Assembly (NCBI RefSeq): GCF_001294625.1
Contig: NZ_CP012677.1
Span: 1,612,001-1,676,000, forward strand
DNA length: 64,000 nt
Direction of reading: 5' to 3'
From: Arthrobacter alpinus
GTDB taxonomy: Bacteria > Actinomycetota > Actinomycetes > Actinomycetales > Micrococcaceae
Position 1 is the stretch's first letter. Each line of letters starts with the position of its first letter. The notes under the pieces were generated by a model. That model had not been told where the DNA came from. It did no database searches and saw nothing but the letters and a program-made list of their open reading frames with translations. Positions 1 through 7,038 of this stretch are shown here, one piece after another. Both the position numbers and the translations under genes were made by a program.

Positions 1-1
1 G

Positions 2-454
2 CAGGCCTACCAAGACCCGGCAATCATGCAATGGCATGGAAAGACCATGACCATCGATGACGCCAAGGAATGGGTGCTCCACTGGATCGCCCGCTGGCAA
101 GACGAGTCCGGTGCGGGCTGGGCAATAACTCGCGGCGGGGAAGCGATTGGACAGATCAGTCTACGTCGCATCGACCTAGAGAACGGTTCCGGTGAATTTT
201 CTTACTGGATTCTTCCTGAAGGCCGCGGCGCCAACGTGGCACCTTTAGCGCTAAGCAAGTTGTCTGCATGGGCCTTCGGTCGTGCAGGCTTCCACACACT
301 TGAGCTCGCGCACTCCGTTAACAACCCTGCTTCATGCAGGGTCGCCCAAAAGAGCGGTTACCCCGCGGAAGGTGTGAAGCGTCAACAGGTGCACCATGCA
401 GACGGATGGCATGACATGCATACGCACGCTCGCTTGGCATCAGATCCGGGCTAG
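2..454 (+). CDS. GNAT family N-acetyltransferase (5' end outside window)
   Basis: Acyl-CoA-dependent N-acetyltransferase of the RimJ/RimL-like GNAT fold; the substrate cannot be told. The frame stays open to the left edge, and the residues before the first ATG (position 26) read AYQDPAI, a typical early GNAT segment, so the true start lies upstream of the window. Visible family features are the GEAIGQISLR strand, the acetyl-CoA loop region PEGRGANVAPLAL and the late NNPASCRVAQKSGY segment, where an Asn and a Ser-Cys-Arg stretch precede the final strands. The catalytic assignment is by fold only. It ends about 100 bases before the Nudix gene on the same strand. Confidence 0.8.
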   Translation, partial: QAYQDPAIMQWHGKTMTIDDAKEWVLHWIARWQDESGAGWAITRGGEAIGQISLRRIDLENGSGEFSYWILPEGRGANVAPLALSKLSAWAFGRAGFHTLELAHSVNNPASCRVAQKSGYPAEGVKRQQVHHADGWHDMHTHARLASDPG

Positions 455-558
455 ATAACCTGACACCGCCAGCAGGCCGGCGACTGTCCCGTAGGAGGTT
501 CGGCTTACGGGCGATGGTTCTGGGACCCGCCGCGTTGGATCGTAAGTAGACTCCTCCC

Positions 559-960
559 ATGGAAGAACCTTTGATGCACTACGTTTCGTGCGGAATGCTC
601 GTACGCGCGGGACGCGTGTTTCTCGTACACCGATCATCATCGAAGGCACGGTATCCCAACGTCTGGGACTTCCCGGGAGGCCACCTCGAGCTGGACGAAA
701 ACGGCCAACAAGCTCTTGTACGTGAACTTCGAGAAGAGTTGAGTGTGAAGATTAGTCCGCCTGCTGGGAAAGCGATACTGACACGGCAAGACGCTGAAAT
801 GTTCAAGGAAGTATGGCTAGTTGAAAAATGGGATGGTGACATCGTCAATGCCGCACCCGATGAGCATGACGCCATTGGATGGTTCAGTTTGGACGAGGCA
901 ATATCTCTGGATCTAGCTGATGCTGACTATCCAGCGCTCTTCAAGCAGGTCCTGACTTAA
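559..960 (+). CDS. Nudix hydrolase
   Basis: Hydrolase of nucleoside diphosphates linked to another moiety; the substrate is unknown. The 133-residue protein carries a Nudix box at about residues 41-63 (GHLELDE, then RELREEL), with the metal-binding Glu residues of REUxEE present; the usual Gly after EEx is replaced by Ser. ATG 559 is used here, but an in-frame ATG at 574 would give a more usual N-terminus. It is followed closely by convergent transposon debris, so it lies at the edge of the accessory region. Confidence 0.85.
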   Translation: MEEPLMHYVSCGMLVRAGRVFLVHRSSSKARYPNVWDFPGGHLELDENGQQALVRELREELSVKISPPAGKAILTRQDAEMFKEVWLVEKWDGDIVNAAPDEHDAIGWFSLDEAISLDLADADYPALFKQVLT

Positions 961-1000
961 ATCCAGTTCGGTGGGAGTTATCCCGGTGAACGGGTTACGT

Positions 1001-1581
1001 TCAGGCCTCCTGATCTTCATTGGGATTCCGGAAGGGTCGTAGCTGCGTTTCTGCAGGAGTGACGGTGAAGGTGTATCTGCCTAGCATGTTGATGTGTTCT
1101 GATACCAGCGGAGACAACCGTTGTACGTCTTCGTCGGCGACAGCAACACCTTGGTCACGGAGCTCGGTGAGCGCCGCGTCCAGGTAGCGGGTGTTCCACA
1201 GGATGACGGCGTTCAGGACCAGGCCAAGAGCTCCGAGTTGGTCTTCCTGCCCTTCCCGGTAGGACTGGCGTATCTGGCCCCTCCTGCCGTGGAAGATGAG
1301 TCTGGCCAGGGCGTGGCGGGACTCCTGCAGTGTCAACTGCGTATGAATTTGGCGTCGGTAGCCCTCGTCAACATCGATGAAGTCCAGCAGGTGCTCGGTT
1401 TTGGCTATTCTGCCGTACTCCGCCAACGCTTTTCCAAGCAGGGTTGCTGTCCCACCGCCCTGGGTGACTCTCAGGATTTCCGAGGCACGCACGGTCCCAG
1501 CAGTCAATGAGCCCGCAAGGCGGAGCATGTCCGGCCAGTTGGCCGTGATGAGGTCTATGTTGATTCGGTTGCGGCCTGCTA
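1001..1581 (-). pseudogene. Tn3-family transposase, 3' fragment
   Basis: Only the C-terminal roughly 190 residues of a Tn3-family TnpA remain. The fragment aligns by eye with the end of the intact TnpA in this window: ITANWPDMLRLA against ITAHWDEILRLA, LGLVLNAVILWNTRYLDAAL against LNLLTAAIVLWNTVYLDRTI, and SEHINMLGRYTF against WEHINLTGDYTW. The sequence is clearly diverged, so it comes from a different Tn3-family element. Its upstream end stops exactly where a foreign 38-bp terminal repeat begins (position 1582). The frame runs on through that repeat by chance to about 1678, but the catalytic core is gone and no active product is expected. Confidence 0.85.
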
Positions 1582-1660
1582 GGGGTGGCTTGTGAAAAAG
1601 TTGAATATCCGACGCTAAGGTTTTGTCGAGCGTCGTAGTGGCCTGCATTTGCCGGCCGTC
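1582..1660 (-). mobile_element. Stray Tn3-family terminal repeat with tnpA 3' tail
   Basis: Positions 1582-1619 form a 38-bp Tn3-type terminal repeat, starting GGGG and ending TAAG. It matches the inverted complement of the right repeat of the intact transposon (10001-10038) at 36 of 38 bases. Just inside it, the minus strand still encodes GKCRPLRRSTKP and a stop, against GKYRPLRRSTKP in the intact tnpA. Homology fades by about 1660. This is therefore the tnpA-side end of a second copy of the same transposon, in inverted orientation and inserted into the diverged tnpA fragment to its left. Confidence 0.85.
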
Positions 1661-1744
1661 CAAAGGATCCTGCTTCAAGGGGCTGGGTTGTGATCTTGCC
1701 CGGAGGCACGACCTTGGACGCCCACAAACCGGACCCGCACTTCT

Positions 1745-2000
1745 TCAACAGCCGTCTGCGCCAAGTCCGAGCAACGGGACGGCAACTGCTTCGGGGTCCC
1801 TGGCCGGAACCCAGCGGTACAGCGTGGGCGTCGAAACTCCGAGGCTGGCAACAAATTCCCTGGGCGGTGCGCCTTGGCTGAGGACCCTTCGTGCGGAGCG
1901 GATTTTGGAGTCCGTCATGACGCGCTTGCGGCCGCCGACCCTTCCTGTTCGCGGGCAGCCTGTAGGCCTGCTTTGGGTGCGTCCGACCCTTTATAGGCAC
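1745..2000 (-). pseudogene. Serine resolvase/invertase C-terminal fragment, frameshifted
   Basis: The minus strand encodes the DNA-binding end of a serine recombinase. The frame ending at 1745 reads RVGGRKRVMTDSK, then a helix-turn-helix region VASLGVSTPTLYRW. The upstream linker AGLQAAREQEG, typical of resolvases, is in a different frame; loss of a single G near 1950 explains the switch. The catalytic N-terminal domain with its serine is missing. It is distinct from the intact tnpR at 6391 and is probably left from another element. Confidence 0.7.
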
Positions 2001-2009
2001 CTAACACCA

Positions 2010-2420
2010 CGCCCCGGGGAACACCCCAAACTCAATGAAGCTAGCAGCGTCGGGCATGGCAAATCCACGACTCTTCTCAGCTGGCACCATTGACACTCGC
2101 GCCTTCGCTCCCCTGAAGCAATGCTCGTTCACCCATCAACTCAAATGGGTTTTTCGCATTTGACAGTGAATCGATGTAAGCAGTCGCGAACTCCTTAAGG
2201 GTCTTCCCGTTTCGTGCTCGCCCGGTGGAAGGGCATATAGCACGGGACAGTACATGGTTTCCCGGGCCGGCGGAATGGGTAGTCGTGGGCGCAAATATCC
2301 GAGTACTTGCTTTTGACGTTTGAGGCTTTTAGCTCTGGGCAACGGATGGTTTTTGGTATAGCGTCACGTTTATCAGCTCTTCGCGGGGTCTCTTTATTTG
2401 GGTCTCTTATTGGGGGAATC
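2010..2420. other. Gene-free stretch upstream of the RHS gene
   Basis: About 400 bases between the resolvase fragment and the preferred RHS start hold no gene I can recognise. A frame continuous with the RHS protein is open from 2307, but its first 38 codons look non-coding. The segment presumably holds the RHS promoter; I cannot point to convincing -35 and -10 boxes. Confidence 0.4.
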
Positions 2421-5400
2421 ATGAGTTTTGAGGGTGTACACGGCCGCGCCAAAAACACGTCCATGATTGCGGGGCAAGAACACGGACGACGACCACCGAA
2501 TTCCCTCGGCAAAATCACCCTCGCGGGGGTCTTGAGCCTGGTGCTGCTGGGCGTGGCGATCACTCCGGCGCAGGCCGCGATCGCCCCCGCTGCCACTGCA
2601 GATCTCGCGACCACGGGGTTGTTGGGTTCGCGTCCGGGCGCGACACGGTTACCTGTCCCGATCAATGATCATGTCGGCGCCAGCGTGGACGTCGGCACGG
2701 GTAACCTCTTCGTCAGTGTGAACGCCATGACGCTGCCGGGCATCAATGGTGATACCGGGATCGGGGCGACGTTTAATTCCTTGTCCCAAAACACCGACAC
2801 GGGGCTGGCCGGGGCACGCTGGACCCTGAATGTTGCCTCCGCCGGGACCCTGGCGACCGCCCCGACCGGTATTCTCTACACTGCGGGGGACGGCTACTCG
2901 GCCCTCTTCACCCCCGTTTCCGGCTCCACCACCGCTTACACGGCCCCGGCGGGGGTGAAAGCGGACCTCGTGAAAACCTCCTCCGGTTGGTCCCTGACGT
3001 CCCGCACGAGTGCGACCGTGGTGGTCTTCAATGCCGACGGGCACCCGACCACGGTCAAGGACCGCAACGGCAACGCGACGACCATTACTTGGGCCACCGG
3101 TGGTAACCCCACCACGGTGACGGCCACCAGGGGCGGCACCGCAGCCCGGACCGCGAAGCTGACGTATAACTCCGCCACTGGCACGATCGCGTCCATCATC
3201 CAGGGCAGCGGCACGACGACCCGGACGGTGTCCCTGGCCCACGACCCGTACGGGGTGTTCACCGGCTACACCGACCTTGCCGGGAAAACGACGCGCGTCT
3301 CCATCACCGGGGGATTGATCTATTCCATCACCCCGCCCACGGGCGGGACAGTGTCCTTCACCTATGACAGTTCCCGGCGGGTCACCTCGATCACCAGGAC
3401 GAATACCGCTCCGGGCTCACCGGGGAATTCGATCACCCGGTTCGCCTATCCGACGGGCTCACAGACCCTGATTGCCGGGCCGAACACGGACCAGGGATCG
3501 GCTGTCTCGACCGTCGCGCATACCACGTACACTCTGGATGCCAACGCCCGGGTCACCGCGGCAACCGATGCGGCAGGCCGGGCACAATCGAAGACCTACA
3601 CCGCTGACTTCGACACCCTGAGCGCGACGCAGGGCACCGGTACCACGGCGGGGACGACAACCAACACGTACGGGGCGAATACCGGCCAATCGATCACCGC
3701 CTCCCAATCCCCCGGCGGAGCCACCGGGCAGGCCGCCTACGCCAACACGGCCGCGGCCACGAAATACCTGGCCTCCTCGGCCACCGACGACGCCGGCAAC
3801 ACCTCCCTCTACACCTTCGATGGTCCCGGGAACATGCTCACCTCCACCGACGCGACCGCGGCAACCGCGACCCTGAGCTACAACCCCGACGGCACCGTCG
3901 CCACCGCCCTGGCCCCGGGAAACGGTTCCAACAAAACCCTCTACACCTACAACACGGACCACCAACTCACCTCCGTGTCCCCGGTCACGGGCTCCTCCCT
4001 CGGTGCAAGGGCCTTCACCTACGACTCGTGGGGCCGGGCGTTAACGGCCACCGACGGACGGGGTACGACCACGACCTACGGGTACGACGCCGATGACCGG
4101 CTGACCTCCACCACCTTCTCCGACAGCACCGCGGCCGTGGCCTACACCTATAACGACAACGGGCAGACCCTCACCCGGGTGGACGGGGCCGGGACCACGA
4201 CCTACGGGTACGACCAGCTGGGCCGGTTGACATCCAGGGTCAACACCGCCGGCGGCGGGACCATCAGCTACGGGTACGACAAGGCCTCCAACCTGGCCTC
4301 CACCACCGACACCCGCGGCACCACCACCTACACCTACGACGACTCCGGTGTCCCCACCTCCCTGTTGTATCAGTACAACGGGGCAACGCACGTGCTCGCG
4401 TTCGCCACCGACAGCCGGGGCCGGCGCACCGACACCTGGATGGACGCCAACCCCGCACACACGAGCTGGGCCGCGCACTCCCACACCGACTACGACACCA
4501 CCGGGAGGGTCACCCGCACCACCGCCCAGGTCGGCACCGGGGACGCCGACAACCGGCCCGTGATGGACCTGAGCTACTGCCACGCGGCCGGCTCCACCGC
4601 CCCGATCTGCCCCACCACGACGAGTGCGGACCGGTCCAATATTCAATGGGTGAAGGACAACCTCACCAATGCGGTCACCGCCTACAGCTACGACACCGCC
4701 AACCGGCTCACGAAGGCCACCGTCACCGGCGGCACCAGCCCAACCACGTACACCTACACCTACGACGTCCGGGGTAACCGGCTCACCGCCACCACCACCG
4801 GGACGACCCCGTCCAGCCAGACGTTCAACGCGAACCCGGCGAACCAGATCGGCACCACCGGCTACAGCTACGACGGGACCGGGAACCTCACACAGGATCC
4901 GAAAGGCACCTACGCTTATAACGGCGCCCAGCAAATGACCCAGGTGACCAAGTCCGGGACCACGTACAACTACACCTACGCCGGTGCCTCCCAAAACGAG
5001 CTGTTGGCTGAATCCACGCCGAAGGGGTACTACAAACTCACCTACGGCCGCACCGACGCCGAAGGCCAGCCCATCATCGAACAACTCAGCAAAGACGCCG
5101 GGACCGCCTACATTGAGCACGACCCGGTCACCGGGGAACCGCTCATGCTGCGCACCAGCGCGGGTATGGCATCGCTTTACATCACCGACGGCACCGGCAA
5201 CCCCACCGCCCTGATCACTGCCGGGAACTACGTCGCCGTCGCCTCCGCCTACGACCCCTACGGTGTGCAGACCATCACCAAAGACACCGGCGGCAACGCC
5301 ACCGACCAAACCCCCTACACCTTCAAACAAGGACTCCAAGACCGCACCACCGGCTGGGTCAAATACGGTGCCCGCTGGTACAACCCCACCACCGGGCGCT

Positions 5401-5687
5401 GGACCCAACAAGACACCCTCGATGCACCCCTGGACCCCGCCAACGCCAACCGCTACGCCTACGCCGCCAACAACCCCATCAACAACACCGACCCCACGGG
5501 AAGGGACGTGGGGGGCTGTATCGGCGGAGTTGCAACAACGATTGGCGGCTACGCAGCTTTCGGTGCCGGTCTTCTCACAACTGAAGTCGGCGTTGGATTT
5601 CTTGGTGTCGTCGCTGGGCTAGGTGGCATTGTTGGGGGCCTTGCAACCGTCGGTCAGCAGTGTTACGACACCCCCTACGGAGGATAA
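2421..5687 (+). CDS. Secreted RHS/YD-repeat protein with short hydrophobic C-terminal tip
   Basis: A 1088-residue RHS-family protein, likely exported and acting at the cell envelope or on neighbouring cells. ATG 2421 is preferred over ATG 2307 because GGGGGA lies just before it and it gives a plausible signal peptide (hydrophobic core around residues 32-48, AQA cleavage site near 52). Next come the N-terminal segment VGASVDVGTGNLF, a long array of YD repeats such as YGYDADDRLTS and YGYDQLGRLTS, and the RHS core ending RYAYAANNPINNTDPTG. After DPTG only about 60 residues remain: a Gly-rich hydrophobic tip with two Cys. Codon third positions look less GC-biased in the tip than in the core, as expected for exchangeable toxin tips. 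Toxicity is inferred, not shown. Confidence 0.85.
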   Translation: MSFEGVHGRAKNTSMIAGQEHGRRPPNSLGKITLAGVLSLVLLGVAITPAQAAIAPAATADLATTGLLGSRPGATRLPVPINDHVGASVDVGTGNLFVSVNAMTLPGINGDTGIGATFNSLSQNTDTGLAGARWTLNVASAGTLATAPTGILYTAGDGYSALFTPVSGSTTAYTAPAGVKADLVKTSSGWSLTSRTSATVVVFNADGHPTTVKDRNGNATTITWATGGNPTTVTATRGGTAARTAKLTYNSATGTIASIIQGSGTTTRTVSLAHDPYGVFTGYTDLAGKTTRVSITGGLIYSITPPTGGTVSFTYDSSRRVTSITRTNTAPGSPGNSITRFAYPTGSQTLIAGPNTDQGSAVSTVAHTTYTLDANARVTAATDAAGRAQSKTYTADFDTLSATQGTGTTAGTTTNTYGANTGQSITASQSPGGATGQAAYANTAAATKYLASSATDDAGNTSLYTFDGPGNMLTSTDATAATATLSYNPDGTVATALAPGNGSNKTLYTYNTDHQLTSVSPVTGSSLGARAFTYDSWGRALTATDGRGTTTTYGYDADDRLTSTTFSDSTAAVAYTYNDNGQTLTRVDGAGTTTYGYDQLGRLTSRVNTAGGGTISYGYDKASNLASTTDTRGTTTYTYDDSGVPTSLLYQYNGATHVLAFATDSRGRRTDTWMDANPAHTSWAAHSHTDYDTTGRVTRTTAQVGTGDADNRPVMDLSYCHAAGSTAPICPTTTSADRSNIQWVKDNLTNAVTAYSYDTANRLTKATVTGGTSPTTYTYTYDVRGNRLTATTTGTTPSSQTFNANPANQIGTTGYSYDGTGNLTQDPKGTYAYNGAQQMTQVTKSGTTYNYTYAGASQNELLAESTPKGYYKLTYGRTDAEGQPIIEQLSKDAGTAYIEHDPVTGEPLMLRTSAGMASLYITDGTGNPTALITAGNYVAVASAYDPYGVQTITKDTGGNATDQTPYTFKQGLQDRTTGWVKYGARWYNPTTGRWTQQDTLDAPLDPANANRYAYAANNPINNTDPTGRDVGGCIGGVATTIGGYAAFGAGLLTTEVGVGFLGVVAGLGGIVGGLATVGQQCYDTPYGG

Positions 5688-5876
5688 GTGCGAACATCCT
5701 ACAAATGGGGTTATGCGATCATATTCGCCACCCTAGCGGCAGCTCTGGTCCTGGCACTGACCAGCACGAGCCAATGGGCCGCAGCCCCCGTTAGCCTAAT
5801 GATCATTTTCTTCATAACGTTGCTCTGGCGGCAGAGAAAGAACCGTCATCCGTCCAACAAAAATGCGGAGAGATAG
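5688..5876 (+). CDS. Small two-helix membrane protein, candidate RHS immunity
   Basis: A 62-residue protein starting with GTG directly after the RHS stop codon (zero spacing), with GGAGG inside the RHS 3' end as ribosome binding site. This suggests translational coupling. It has two predicted membrane segments, about residues 7-25 (YAIIFATLAAALVLALTS) and 31-48 (AAPVSLMIIFFITLLW), then a basic, polar tail. I recognise no family. Immunity genes of RHS polymorphic toxins lie exactly here, and a membrane immunity protein would suit a membrane-active tip, but that role is inference from position. Confidence 0.55.
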   Translation: MRTSYKWGYAIIFATLAAALVLALTSTSQWAAAPVSLMIIFFITLLWRQRKNRHPSNKNAER

Positions 5877-5879
5877 AAT

Positions 5880-6211
5880 TTTGACCGGGACCACTTTTCC
5901 GGACGGGACGCCGGCCGTGACGATCAGGTATAGGGATTATGGGCAGACCCTCCGGGACCACGTCCTACGGGTATAATCCGCTGGAATGGTTTGACGTCCC
6001 GGTCGAACACAGCCAGCGGCGGGACCATCACCTACACCTACGACCGGGCCTCGAATCTGGCTTCCACCACCGATACCCGCGGGACCGCCAGCTGTGCCTT
6101 CAATACCTGCAAGGTCTCGAGCTCGTTGAGGTACCGGTACAACTCCGGGAACGACGGCGCGAACCAACACACGAAGGCAGCCGTCACCGGCGGCACCGCC
6201 CCGGTCACGGA
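5880..6211 (+). pseudogene. Degenerate RHS-core fragment
   Basis: Broken second copy of the RHS YD-repeat region. The DNA resembles the intact gene at about 4096-4330: GGGCAGACCCT, the GGCGGGACCATCA stretch, and codons for TYDRASNLASTTDTRG against GYDKASNLASTTDTRG. It then skips to sequence resembling about 4705-4745 (AVTGGTAPVT against TVTGGTSPTT). Reading frames are interrupted. It ends at the left repeat of the Tn3-family transposon, which truncates it. Displaced RHS core pieces downstream of an intact RHS gene are a common sign of past tip replacement. Confidence 0.75.
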
Positions 6212-6249
6212 AGGGTGACTTGTGAATTTGTCGAATATCCGGCGCTAAG
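6212..6249 (+). repeat. Left terminal inverted repeat of Tn3-family transposon
   Basis: A 38-bp repeat running from AGGGTGACTTGTGAA inward to GCGCTAAG. Eight bases differ from the right repeat, including a TTT/AAA block and the terminal base. It is the less well conserved of the three copies in the window. Confidence 0.8.
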
Positions 6250-6319
6250 CCGGACGCCGACCGGTAACGATCGTTCGCGAGACACTTCTCCTCCGGTTCC
6301 ATGGCCCACGGATTCCCAC

Positions 6320-6390
6320 TGTCGATTTTGTAACGCTTCCCGTGTACGCGCCAATGTAACGCTCAACTAGGTTGGTGATACATTTCGGTC
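6320..6390 (+). promoter_or_regulatory. Candidate res site / tnpR promoter region
   Basis: The segment between the left repeat and tnpR holds a direct repeat TGTAACGCT at 6329-6337 and 6355-6363, and is more AT-rich than its surroundings just before the ATG. In Tn3-family elements the resolvase binds its res site directly upstream of its own gene, also repressing transcription. The exact subsites cannot be assigned by eye. Confidence 0.4.
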
Positions 6391-6963
6391 ATGCGAATCG
6401 GATACGGGCGTGTCTCCACACGCGATCAGCACCCCGAGGCCCAACACGATGCACTGCACGCGGCGGGATGCGAGCAGGTGTTCCTCGACACTGCCTCCGG
6501 GAAACTCGCTCGTAGGCCCGAACTCGACAAGGCGCTGCTCTCGGCTAACCGGTCCGGCGATCAGCTCGTTGTCACCAAGCTGGACCGGCTCGGGAGATCG
6601 CTGGAAAACCTCATAGAGCTGTCCAAGACGTTGCAGGAGCGCGGCGTGGACCTGGTGGTCCTGGACCAGGGCGTCGACACGTCCACACCCGCCGGGCGGA
6701 TGTTCTTCCAGATCATCGGTTCGATCGCCGAGTTCGAACACGCGCTGATGTCCGAACGAACCCGTGACGGGCTGGCCGCCGCGCGGGCACGTGGGCGGAC
6801 CGGTGGGCAGAAACCAAAGCTCGGTCCACGTCAGGTGAAGCTGGCCAGGGAAATGTATGAGGAAAAGGATGCCGACGGGAAACGTGCCCATACCGTCGAG
6901 CAGATCGCCCAGGAATTCGGTGTTAGCCGTCCCACCATCTACCGGCACCTAGCCAAACCATGA
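6391..6963 (+). CDS. tnpR: Tn3-family serine resolvase
   Basis: A site-specific recombinase that resolves transposition cointegrates. The 190-residue protein has the serine-recombinase start IGYGRVSTRDQ (catalytic Ser9), the LVVTKLDRLGRS motif with active-site arginines, the GRMFFQIIGSIAEFEHAL helix, and a C-terminal helix-turn-helix (VEQIAQEFGVSRPTIYRHL). The length is normal and the frame intact. It precedes tnpA on the same strand with 75 bases between. Confidence 0.95.
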   Translation: MRIGYGRVSTRDQHPEAQHDALHAAGCEQVFLDTASGKLARRPELDKALLSANRSGDQLVVTKLDRLGRSLENLIELSKTLQERGVDLVVLDQGVDTSTPAGRMFFQIIGSIAEFEHALMSERTRDGLAAARARGRTGGQKPKLGPRQVKLAREMYEEKDADGKRAHTVEQIAQEFGVSRPTIYRHLAKP

Positions 6964-7038
6964 ACGGCCGTTCGTGCGCATCACCCGGCCACGGCATGCC
7001 AGTGAGGCACTGTCACCTAACTGATAAGGACTTCTAAA

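Noticed and set aside
1690..1881. Short plus-strand frame in the transposon debris
   Set aside because: Runs antisense to the resolvase tail; no similarity or start signal.
4041..5411. Long minus-strand open frame (456 codons) across the RHS gene
   Set aside because: It mirrors the plus-strand YD repeats; its Gly/Val-rich composition is the shadow of high-GC repeats and there are no domains.
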